The translations under genes and the position numbers were made by a program. From assembly GCA_017468985.1 (NCBI GenBank), contig JAFUHF010000009.1:1-42826 (forward strand): a stretch of DNA of 42,826 bases. The letters run 5' to 3'. Source of the DNA: Bacteroidaceae bacterium (GTDB lineage Bacteria > Bacteroidota > Bacteroidia > Bacteroidales > Bacteroidaceae). The notes beneath the pieces were generated by a model. That model worked only from the letters and a program-made list of their open reading frames with translations. It was not told the origin of the DNA and ran no database searches. Within the stretch, counting starts at the first letter, position 1; the number at the start of each line of letters is the position of its first letter. Below, piece after piece: positions 8,968-16,229 of the stretch.

Positions 8968-9000
8968 AAAGCTGGCTGCTGCGAAGCATCCAGCTTTTTT
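8968..9000 (+). terminator. Rho-independent terminator of the barrel gene
   Basis: AAAGCTGG at 8968-8975 pairs with CCAGCTTT at 8990-8997 and is followed by a run of T on the plus strand. It lies 32 bases after the stop codon of the outer-membrane barrel gene. Confidence 0.8.
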
Positions 9001-9064
9001 GGGGCATCAGCGGAAGGTAGACATGAATCTATCCCCATTCTTCGTCGCGTAAAAGTAAAGAAAA

Positions 9065-9092
9065 CCGTCCCGAAGAAATCACTTCGGGACGG
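9065..9092 (-). terminator. Rho-independent terminator after tsf
   Basis: CCGTCCCGAAG at 9065-9075 and CTTCGGGACGG at 9082-9092 form a perfect 11-bp stem with a six-base loop. Read on the minus strand it is followed by TTTTCTTTACTTTT. It ends the rplM-rpsI-rpsB-tsf cluster 30 bases past the tsf stop. Confidence 0.85.
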
Positions 9093-9121
9093 AGACCTAT
9101 ATTGTCTAACAACCAAAATTG

Positions 9122-10120
9122 TTATTCAGAACGAAGCGTGAAACGCTTGAAGTCTACCACCTTCAGGTCCTTGTCTTGCTTCTGCAACCACTGAGAAACG
9201 GTTACCTTATCAGAGCCATCGGCGAACTGGAACTCTTGGTCAACAAGACAGCTTTCCTTGAAGAACTTAGCCAAACGACCCTGAGCAATGTTCTGGATCA
9301 TTTGCTCTGGCAAGTTTGCAGCCTTCTGTTCAGCTGTTTCTTTTTTAATCTGGCGTGCGCGGTCAGCCTCTTCCTGAGTGAGCCATCCCTTAGCCATATT
9401 CGACTCAATATGGTCTTCACTGTCTACCAGATTGGCATTGATGCCAGCCTTCTTCAAAGCAGCAACTACGGCCTTTTCTACTTGTTCTTCTTTCGTCTTC
9501 TGAACGGCAACGTCATATTCCTGCTTCTTGATGTTCTCAGGTACGGAAGCCTCATCGAGAGCCACAGGACGCATAGCGGCCACCTGCATGGCAACCTTGT
9601 ATGCTGCATCCGTATTCTCCTTATTAAGCTGCACCATCGTAGCCAGTCCGTGTCTGTTCATGTGGTCATAAACAGCTACGTTCTCACCTTCGATGTACAT
9701 GTATCCGTCGAGTTCCATCTTTTCACCGGTAATACCGCTACGGTCTACCACAGCCTGAGCCACACTTACGCCCCCAAGTTCAAGGTTCTTCACCTCGTCA
9801 AGCGTTTTGCACTTGTTGGCAACGGCCAGATCAAGAATATCCTTCGTAAGCTTAATGAAGTCAGCATTATTGGCAACGAAGTCGGTCTCACACTTCAGGG
9901 CAATAATGGCACTGAAGCCGTTCTCACTCTTTGTGAGCACGCAACCTTCGGAAGCCTCGCGGTCGGAACGCTTGGCGGCAACGGCCTGTCCTTTTTCGCG
10001 AATGATCTCGATAGCTCTGTCAATATTGTTTTCAGCCTCTTCAAGGGCTTTCTTGCAATCAGCCAAACCAGCGCCTGTCATTTTGCGGAGCTTGGTGATG
10101 TCTGCTATTGTAACTGCCAT
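9122..10120 (-). CDS. tsf: Elongation factor Ts
   Basis: EF-Ts, the guanine nucleotide exchange factor that recycles EF-Tu, is 332 residues here, longer than the E. coli protein (about 283) as is usual in Bacteroidales. The N-terminal UBA-like module is clear (ITKLRKMTGAGLADCKKALEE). The EF-Tu contact motif TDFVANN and the C-terminal core region with NLPEQMIQNIAQGRL follow. It lies 38 bases downstream of rpsB and is transcribed with it, the common bacterial order. A perfect terminator follows. A 338-residue open frame on the opposite strand is a shadow of this gene. Confidence 0.97.
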   Translation of the reverse strand: MAVTIADITKLRKMTGAGLADCKKALEEAENNIDRAIEIIREKGQAVAAKRSDREASEGCVLTKSENGFSAIIALKCETDFVANNADFIKLTKDILDLAVANKCKTLDEVKNLELGGVSVAQAVVDRSGITGEKMELDGYMYIEGENVAVYDHMNRHGLATMVQLNKENTDAAYKVAMQVAAMRPVALDEASVPENIKKQEYDVAVQKTKEEQVEKAVVAALKKAGINANLVDSEDHIESNMAKGWLTQEEADRARQIKKETAEQKAANLPEQMIQNIAQGRLAKFFKESCLVDQEFQFADGSDKVTVSQWLQKQDKDLKVVDFKRFTLRSE

Positions 10121-10158
10121 TTTCTAAAATTCTAAATGTTAGTTTTATTCCATCAAAA

Positions 10159-11037
10159 TTATTCAGCAGCAGGAGCTTCTTCGGTTGTAGTTGCCGGAGC
10201 CTCTTCAGCTGCGGTAGCCTCGGGTTCTGCTGCAGGAGCGGCCTCTTCGTTCTTTTCAATACGGGCTCGCTGGCTGCGACGACGACGTGGCTTTTCTTCT
10301 TCCATTTCGTCAGCCTGTGCCTCAGCTGCCTCAGCGTCAGCACGCTCTACCTTGCGCTCTTCCAGACCTTCAACGATAGCACCGCAACATGCATCCAGAA
10401 TGACTTCAATGCTCTTGGTAGCATCGTCATTTGCCGGAATCACGAAATCAACGCCACGGGGATCAGAGTTGGTGTCCACAATACCGAATACGGGAATACC
10501 CAGACGGTTGGCCTCGTGTACAGCAATCTTTTCCTTCAGCACGTCAATAACGAATATGGCAGAAGGCAGACGCGTGAGGTCAGCAATGGAACCAAGGTTC
10601 TTCTCTAACTTTGCACGCTGGCGTGAAATCTGAAGAATCTCTCTCTTTGAAAGGTTCGAGAATGTACCATCGCTGGTCAACTTATCAATATTGGCCATTT
10701 TCTTCACTGCCTTACGAATGGTCGTGAAGTTGGTAAGCATACCGCCCGGCCAACGTTCTGTTACGTAAGGCATGTTGATTGAAGTAGCTTTCTGAGCAAC
10801 TACTTCCTTAGCTTGTTTTTTAGTAGCAACAAACAGGATTCGCTTTCCTGATTTAGCAATCTGCTTCAGCGCTTCGGCAGCTTCGTCAATCTTCACTACC
10901 GTCTTGTGCAGATCCAGAATATGAATACCATTGCGCTCCATGAAAATGTATGGAGCCATTGCCGGATTCCATTTTCTCTTTAAGTGGCCAAAATGGCATC
11001 CAGCTTCAAGTAACTGATCAAAATTTGTTCTTGACAT
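10159..11037 (-). CDS. rpsB: 30S ribosomal protein S2
   Basis: S2 family protein of 292 residues, with the hallmarks LLEAGCHFGH, KWNPAMAPYIF, ERWPGGMLTNF and GIPVFGIVDTNSDP. The conserved S2 core ends near residue 228. The remaining 60 or so residues are a low-complexity extension rich in Ala and Glu with one RRRRS basic patch, longer than in E. coli S2 (241 residues). It lies between rpsI and tsf. I found no -7 box in the 138-base gap upstream, only a small GTTTAG/CTAAAC hairpin at 11138-11152, so transcription probably continues from the rplM promoter. Confidence 0.97.
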   Translation of the reverse strand: MSRTNFDQLLEAGCHFGHLKRKWNPAMAPYIFMERNGIHILDLHKTVVKIDEAAEALKQIAKSGKRILFVATKKQAKEVVAQKATSINMPYVTERWPGGMLTNFTTIRKAVKKMANIDKLTSDGTFSNLSKREILQISRQRAKLEKNLGSIADLTRLPSAIFVIDVLKEKIAVHEANRLGIPVFGIVDTNSDPRGVDFVIPANDDATKSIEVILDACCGAIVEGLEERKVERADAEAAEAQADEMEEEKPRRRRSQRARIEKNEEAAPAAEPEATAAEEAPATTTEEAPAAE

Positions 11038-11175
11038 TTTGTTCTAATTAATTCGTTTACTTTCTTTTTTGTTTTCTTTGAACCAACCTTCGGGTAGTCG
11101 TATACCTTAATATAATATAATGTATAGAATCTCGAAAGTTTAGATACTAAACGTAAATCTTCCAGTTGCAGAAAA

Positions 11176-11562
11176 TTAACGTTTACTGAACTGGAATCTG
11201 CGACGAGCCTTGGGCTGTCCTGGCTTCTTACGCTCTACCTCGCGGCTGTCACGTGTTACGAAGCCCTGTGCGCGCAGTGCGCTCTTGTCTTCCTCGTTGA
11301 TCTTCACCAATGCACGGGCAATGGCCAGACGTGCAGCCTGAGACTGTCCGGTGAAACCACCGCCGAAAATGTTCAGCTTGATGTCGTACTTCTCAGCTAC
11401 ACCCAGCAGATTCAGTGGCTGACGTACCACATACTGCAGCATGGGAGAGGGAAAATAGTCGTTGATATCTCTCTTGTTGATGATGATTTTACCATTGCCT
11501 TCGGTAACATAGACACGTGCAACAGCACTTTTGCGTCTGCCTACTGCATTTACAACTTCCAT
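11176..11562 (-). CDS. rpsI: 30S ribosomal protein S9
   Basis: S9 of 128 residues, with NAVGRRKSAVARVYV at the N-terminus and the basic tail KKPGQPKARRRFQFSKR that reaches the ribosomal P site. It sits 9 bases downstream of rplM, the universal L13-S9 gene pair, and should be co-transcribed and controlled from the same leader. Confidence 0.98.
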   Translation of the reverse strand: MEVVNAVGRRKSAVARVYVTEGNGKIIINKRDINDYFPSPMLQYVVRQPLNLLGVAEKYDIKLNIFGGGFTGQSQAARLAIARALVKINEEDKSALRAQGFVTRDSREVERKKPGQPKARRRFQFSKR

Positions 11563-11571
11563 GTGTCTTGA

Positions 11572-12033
11572 TTATTTATACTGATTAATATCAATTGATT
11601 TTGGACTCTGAGCTTGTTGCTTGTGTTCAGCACCTGCATAGATGTAGAGATTGTCAAGCAGCTTTGCACCCAACTTGTTCTTGGGAAGCATACCCTTCAC
11701 TACTCTTCTGAGCAAACGATCGGCACCATTGGGCTTTGCCATGATGGATGCAGGAGTGGATTCGCGTTGACCGCCAGGATAACCTGTATAACGATAGTAA
11801 ATGCGATCGGTCCACTTGTTGCCCGTCAACTTCACCTTGTCTGCGTTGATGATAATCACGTTATCACCACAGTCCACGTGGGGCGTAAACGTTGGTTTGT
11901 ACTTACCACGCAGCAACTTTGCTACCTTAGAGCAAAGACGACCCAACACCTGATCGGTAGCGTCTACCACCACCCATTCCTTCTGTGCTGTTTCCGCATT
12001 AACGGAAATGGTCTTGTAACTTAATGTGTTCAC
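11572..12033 (-). CDS. rplM: 50S ribosomal protein L13
   Basis: L13 of 153 residues, recognised by WVVVDATDQVLGRLCSKVAKLLRGKYKP, the GDNVIIINADKVKLTGNKW stretch and MLPKNKLG. It is the first gene of the rplM-rpsI-rpsB-tsf cluster. Upstream are a consensus promoter (12161-12191) and about 130 bases of leader containing two hairpins, a setting typical of autogenous control of ribosomal protein operons. Confidence 0.98.
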   Translation of the reverse strand: MNTLSYKTISVNAETAQKEWVVVDATDQVLGRLCSKVAKLLRGKYKPTFTPHVDCGDNVIIINADKVKLTGNKWTDRIYYRYTGYPGGQRESTPASIMAKPNGADRLLRRVVKGMLPKNKLGAKLLDNLYIYAGAEHKQQAQSPKSIDINQYK

Positions 12034-12087
12034 TTTAAACTAATTTTTTGTTACTACTAATTGTTTGTTTTGTGTTTCGTTCAAGAA

Positions 12088-12142
12088 GGATTTGGCCAAA
12101 AATCCTGCTCTCGCTTCCACACGTTGGCCTGTTTTCAGGCCC
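12088..12142 (-). promoter_or_regulatory. Structured 5' leader of rplM (candidate L13 ribosomal leader)
   Basis: In the minus-strand transcript a GGCCTG-AAAA-CAGGCC hairpin (12126-12141) is followed by a GGATTT-loop-AAATCC hairpin (12088-12105), both between the rplM promoter and its start codon. Neither has a T-run, so they are not terminators. A leader class for L13 in Bacteroidia has been described; I recall this from general knowledge and have not checked it against a covariance model. The likely role is binding of L13 to its own mRNA. Confidence 0.5.
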
Positions 12143-12160
12143 GTTGATAATAATCGGCGT

Positions 12161-12191
12161 GCAAAGATACTTATTTTAAGTAATATAACAA
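12161..12191 (-). promoter_or_regulatory. Promoter of the rplM-rpsI-rpsB-tsf cluster
   Basis: On the minus strand TTG (12191-12189) is followed after 19 bases by TATCTTTGC (12169-12161), an excellent Bacteroidetes -33/-7 pair. The predicted start near 12154 leaves a leader of about 120 bases before the L13 start codon. Confidence 0.75.
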
Positions 12192-12239
12192 TGATTGGTA
12201 CATTTATTTTTAGCTCTTATGCACCAACGCAACGTTTTT

Positions 12240-12269
12240 ATGCCCATCAGTTGTTCATAAAGGGGGCAT
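12240..12269. other. Weak inverted repeat downstream of nudC
   Basis: ATGCCC at 12240-12245 and GGGCAT at 12264-12269 can pair around an 18-base loop. It lies just past the nudC stop on the minus strand, but T-rich sequence flanks it mainly on the plus-strand side, so its role as the operon terminator is doubtful. Confidence 0.25.
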
Positions 12270-12296
12270 TTTGTCATTTTCTGACGCATTTTTCGG

Positions 12297-13058
12297 TCAT
12301 TTTTCTCCCAGCCAATCATCTATGAGCATACGTGCCATGCTCAGCTTCTCGGGAATGGCAGGCATCTTGTCACGGTGGAACCACCCTCCCTTGCGCAGTT
12401 CTTCCCGTTGCAGCTGCAGCGTACCGCTTTTCCATTGTGCCGTAAAGCCTAACATCAAACCCCGAGGATATGGCCACGGCTGACTTCCGAAATAACGCAA
12501 TTTGGTAATTTCCATACCGGTTTCCTCTTTTACTTCTCTCCTTACGCATTCCTCCAGACTTTCTCCCGTTTCCACGAAACCGGCTATCAGCCCGTAATAA
12601 TCACGCTTAAACGTATTCGACTGCACCAGCAATATTTCGTCGCCACGCGTAATTCTCACAATGATGGCAGGCGACAAAGTGGGCCAAATCTCGCGACCAC
12701 AATGTTCGCACTGCTTGCTGATGGGGGTGGTGTAACGAAGAGGGTGTCCACAATGTCCACAATAGAGGGTGGACAAATGCCAATGCAGCAGCTCAGCAGC
12801 TTTTCCGGCCCACTGGTAAGCCTCGGCATCCAGGCATTGAAAGCTTGCCCTCAGCCCCATACGGTCATATCCTGAAGGAACTACTGTAAGATCTGCCACT
12901 TCCAGAGCCTTTGCCCTGTCACTGTTTATCAGCGGCAGTTCAATGACTTCTTTTTCATTACCGAATGGCAGCATCTCCTGTTGAGGCAACTTCCACCGGC
13001 CGTCTGACGTGCGTTGCAGGTAGATGTCGCCCTTTGTAAAAAGGAACCAATAGGTCAT
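12297..13058 (-). CDS. nudC: NudC-type NAD+ diphosphatase (Nudix hydrolase)
   Basis: This 253-residue protein has the NudC layout: an N-terminal domain, a zinc ribbon with two cysteine pairs (CGHCGHPL and CEHCGREI), and a Nudix box at about residues 158-180 (GFVETGESLEECVRREVKEETG). The SQPWPYPRGLMLGF motif after the box is diagnostic for NADH pyrophosphatases of this type. The family hydrolyses NAD(H) to NMN(H) and AMP and removes NAD caps from RNA. It is the last gene of the CotH/DUF6057/haem-c lipoprotein operon, only 9 bases behind the lipoprotein gene. That placement looks opportunistic unless it proves conserved. Confidence 0.93.
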   Translation of the reverse strand: MTYWFLFTKGDIYLQRTSDGRWKLPQQEMLPFGNEKEVIELPLINSDRAKALEVADLTVVPSGYDRMGLRASFQCLDAEAYQWAGKAAELLHWHLSTLYCGHCGHPLRYTTPISKQCEHCGREIWPTLSPAIIVRITRGDEILLVQSNTFKRDYYGLIAGFVETGESLEECVRREVKEETGMEITKLRYFGSQPWPYPRGLMLGFTAQWKSGTLQLQREELRKGGWFHRDKMPAIPEKLSMARMLIDDWLGEK

Positions 13059-13067
13059 CTCTGTTTC

Positions 13068-14603
13068 TTATTGATATTGTGGCCTTATTTCTTTGTAACT
13101 CACCTGCAAGCCGTTCTGCTCATAAATGGCCTGACGGAACTGTTCAAACGAATAGGGCACTTCATTCTTTGAAAATTCCGGCACATTATAGCTCTTGAAA
13201 AGCAACTGATTGTGCTCTGGGTCACGCTGTGGCAACATGAAAGCCTTGTGAGCCTTTCCCGTGTGGTCAAAGTAAGCAATGTAGGCACGCGTAAACGAAC
13301 CGTCATCGCGCCTGCTGCTGAAAGCTATCCATCGGCCGTTACTGCTCCATGAATGATAGGCATCCACATCATTGCTGTTGGCCGCTGTAAGCGGATATAC
13401 ATCTCCCGTCTGCGTATCTTTCACATAGAGGTCTGCACTTTTATGCCAGATGTGGAACTGACCATAATCCCCCATGGTGAACAACACGTAGCGTCCGTCG
13501 GGGCTCACACGTGGAACGGAAGCACTCTTTCCCAGTTCTGAACAAGCAAACTCTACCTCCGGCTCCCCAAAGGTTTCTGTGGCCTCGTCGAAAGGAATAC
13601 TCATCAGATCATACTTCACGTTCATGTAGTTAAACACTACTTCGCGTGAACGAAGCGAGTCGGGAATGTCGCGAAACGAGGGCATATGGGTCACGCAGTA
13701 ATATATGCGATCGCCCTGCGGATTCCAGCAGGGAAACGTCTCCAGGTCATAGGGTGTTCGAATGATGTTGCACAGCTCGTGGGTATCGGCATTATAGAAA
13801 ATGAGATCCGAACTATTGTCAACTACTTCTATCTTCTCCTTATTCAATAAATGGAAGGTCTGCCCCGTCTTGTTTGACGAGAACACCACCCAGTTCTTCC
13901 GAGCATGCCACGAGGGATAAACGGCAAGACTCAGTATGGAGTCATTCTTCATGTTGATTTTCTCCACTTTTCCGTCCTTGGCAATGAGTGTGCCTCCCAT
14001 GTTGCCTCTCACATGAAAAAGCATGGTCGAAGCATCATGGTTTTTATAGTTGTGACAGTTCACGCAATGATTCTCTCCGTCATGAAACTTTCTGTTGTTT
14101 TCGTAAATGGTTTTCTGGTCGTAGGTGGTCAGGTTGCGCTGATAGAGTCCAAGCTGACGATAAAGTTCATAGCCGGGTTCTATCAGTCTGTACGACAAAT
14201 AAGCATCCACGGGCTCCTCTGCCACAGTCAGCCGATATGCAGGAAAGGCCTTCCACTTCCCTTCTTGACGAACATAGGCCTTCACCTCTATGTCTTTTCC
14301 CCTGGCAGCATTCATCAGGCTTCTCCACTCCACACTGTCCATCATCACCTTGCCGTCTTTGCCAGCACCTGTCAGCAATGAAGCGTCACCACACTTCATT
14401 GCCACCACGTATGCTTCACCCTGATTGCGAAACATGAAATTCATCGGTGCTATGTTGGGAGGAATAACGACATCCGTATAGTCTGGGAATAAGGCCAGCT
14501 GCTCCGTTGCAGCCTCCACATTAGTGGGAACTTCGTAATGTGCCTTCCGGCATGAAGCCAGCAGCACAGTTACTATGGTCAATGATAGGATGAATGATTT
14601 CAT
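13068..14603 (-). CDS. Lipoprotein with CxxCH haem-c motif and PD40/TolB-like propeller (copy 2)
   Basis: This 511-residue lipoprotein has a lipobox LASC with lipidation Cys18. It is clearly paralogous to the protein at 371-1807: FPDYTDVVIPPNIAPMNF matches FPDYTDVTVPANIAPLNF, and the RDPEHNQLLFKSYNVPE block matches near the C-terminus. The haem motif CVNCH is at residues 180-184, followed by MLFHVRG as in copy 1, which strengthens the case for a real haem site. Propeller blades are seen in YPSWHARKNWVVFSSNKTG, VSPDGRYVLFTMGDYG and WSSNGRWIAFSSRRDDG. It is third in a minus-strand operon after CotH and DUF6057 genes, 12 bases behind the latter. The proposed role is a haem-bearing partner of the DUF6057 protein, by inference. 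Confidence 0.85.
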   Translation of the reverse strand: MKSFILSLTIVTVLLASCRKAHYEVPTNVEAATEQLALFPDYTDVVIPPNIAPMNFMFRNQGEAYVVAMKCGDASLLTGAGKDGKVMMDSVEWRSLMNAARGKDIEVKAYVRQEGKWKAFPAYRLTVAEEPVDAYLSYRLIEPGYELYRQLGLYQRNLTTYDQKTIYENNRKFHDGENHCVNCHNYKNHDASTMLFHVRGNMGGTLIAKDGKVEKINMKNDSILSLAVYPSWHARKNWVVFSSNKTGQTFHLLNKEKIEVVDNSSDLIFYNADTHELCNIIRTPYDLETFPCWNPQGDRIYYCVTHMPSFRDIPDSLRSREVVFNYMNVKYDLMSIPFDEATETFGEPEVEFACSELGKSASVPRVSPDGRYVLFTMGDYGQFHIWHKSADLYVKDTQTGDVYPLTAANSNDVDAYHSWSSNGRWIAFSSRRDDGSFTRAYIAYFDHTGKAHKAFMLPQRDPEHNQLLFKSYNVPEFSKNEVPYSFEQFRQAIYEQNGLQVSYKEIRPQYQ

Positions 14604-14615
14604 AGGGTTTCGTGA

Positions 14616-16229
14616 TCAATTTACGCCAGCTGATTCTTTTTTTGGAGCTATATAATTATCGTCCGGTATGTTCTGGAAAAAATAATAGAATGGATAAAAT
14701 CCCCCATAATGCGGAGCCAAGTCATAATATACTTTCTTCCTGTCTTGCCCCTTATACTTCACGGCTTCCTGCAGAAATCCGTTGATGGTCTGCTTCACAT
14801 AGGGAGCGATCTGAAACTGACCAGACACATCTTTCTCTTTCATGGAGTAGAACACGATGGCTTCCTCAAATGTCTTCGCCAGAGGCTGACCGCGCAAGGG
14901 CTGCGTGCGCATATAGAAGCTGCCCAGGTCTTTGGCATAGAGGCATGCTGCCAAAGAATTGACCAGCGCACGATAGCTCCTGCCTGAAGTGAGCATTACA
15001 TTATAGCCAATAAACAAAGGCGTCTTGTACCATTGCTCAAACGTATCTTCCGTTGGCATAAGCTCCTTTACCTTACTGAGGTTCACATCCGATGTCACTA
15101 AATCCAGATTGTCCACGTAGGGTGCATATCTTTTCACAAAGCTTTGCTCAAAGGGCATTTTGGATATCATGTGCAGATATTTGTCGGCCAATGCAGGTTC
15201 TTCATTCAGCAAGGCACACAGAAACATTCTTTTCAGAAGGAACACACGCGGTCCGTCTATCACGGCACGCTCCATGCATTCGTGATAGGCCGTATTGACC
15301 AACCCTGCATAGAAATCGCCATCAGCAGTATAGTATTCGGTTGACAGGTCCACCTTTCCTGAGCGGTTGTGCAGGTGCAGGTTGGGGTACTGATAGTGTA
15401 TGTCGAAGAGCTTTGTAGCAATCTGGTCTGTTTGCGACAAGGCGATAGCATAGAAACAGCAAACAGCACGATTGGGCTGTTTCACCTTCGAGGCCACGTC
15501 TATCATTTTCTCCCACTCTTCTTGCTCCATCAGGCGATTCATCTTGGCTGTGGCCCGAGTATTCTCATGGAAGGGGATAGTATAAACCATCAGACCCACA
15601 AAGAGCAACAGCTCTGCGGCAATTACCACTGCATTCTGCCGCACCGCTCCTTTGCCTTCGTCTTTCTGCTCACTGAGCACTTTTTTTTTCGAAAAGAGGT
15701 ATTTAAATATTGCGGCCAGCCCCAACAGCACGAAGACCATCACGGGATAAGCCAGCACCAATCCGGGTTCTTCGTTAAAGTAGAGGTTCAATCCCTTACT
15801 CACCAACCATCCTAAATAGGAAAACACCAATACCACGGGTATCAGCTGCGCATAGCCTTTTAGCGATAGCGCTTTGATCATCAACCAAGCCGACACAGCC
15901 AAAAGAGCCGCCAGCAAGAAGCCGCCAAAAAGCGGATAGTGGAAAAAGAGCAACAGCAGGCGACCGGTCAGAATCACATAGCCATCGTTCATGTCAAGCA
16001 CATACTTCATCAGTAGCTTGTCGAAGGCAAAATAGCTATTCTGCTCCGCCATGTAGAACATGTCGGCATAGACCAAGCCTACAAAAAGCCAGACCAATGC
16101 CAGCAGGAGCCAAATGAACGACACTTTGCCCATCAACCGCATCAGCTGGTTGCCAATGGAATTTTTCTTCTGCTCTGCAGCTTTTGTCATGGAACGCTTG
16201 CCCTTGGATTTTTGCATTGACGGTTTCAT
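14616..16229 (-). CDS. DUF6057-like polytopic membrane protein (copy 2)
   Basis: This 537-residue protein starts directly after the CotH stop (TAA then ATG), although internal ATGs such as 16190 are possible. A basic N-terminal tail (KSKGKRS) precedes about six hydrophobic segments in residues 38-225. The first loop (AEQNSYFAFDKLLMKYV) corresponds to the same loop of copy 1. The soluble C-terminal half has short helical repeats, such as EEWEKMIDVASKVKQPNRAV, resembling TPR units. The tail FYPFYYFFQNIPDD matches the aromatic end of copy 1. No enzymatic motif is evident. Genetic linkage to the haem-c lipoprotein in both copies argues for a two-component membrane assembly. Confidence 0.75.
   Translation of the reverse strand: MKPSMQKSKGKRSMTKAAEQKKNSIGNQLMRLMGKVSFIWLLLALVWLFVGLVYADMFYMAEQNSYFAFDKLLMKYVLDMNDGYVILTGRLLLLFFHYPLFGGFLLAALLAVSAWLMIKALSLKGYAQLIPVVLVFSYLGWLVSKGLNLYFNEEPGLVLAYPVMVFVLLGLAAIFKYLFSKKKVLSEQKDEGKGAVRQNAVVIAAELLLFVGLMVYTIPFHENTRATAKMNRLMEQEEWEKMIDVASKVKQPNRAVCCFYAIALSQTDQIATKLFDIHYQYPNLHLHNRSGKVDLSTEYYTADGDFYAGLVNTAYHECMERAVIDGPRVFLLKRMFLCALLNEEPALADKYLHMISKMPFEQSFVKRYAPYVDNLDLVTSDVNLSKVKELMPTEDTFEQWYKTPLFIGYNVMLTSGRSYRALVNSLAACLYAKDLGSFYMRTQPLRGQPLAKTFEEAIVFYSMKEKDVSGQFQIAPYVKQTINGFLQEAVKYKGQDRKKVYYDLAPHYGGFYPFYYFFQNIPDDNYIAPKKESAGVN

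Noticed and set aside
9119-10135. 338-codon plus-strand frame opposite tsf
   Set aside because: It lies almost exactly antisense to the well-supported elongation factor Ts gene and matches no family I recognise.
12065-12325. 86-codon plus-strand frame over the rplM promoter and leader
   Set aside because: It covers a strong minus-strand promoter and leader hairpins and has no plus-strand promoter or domain.
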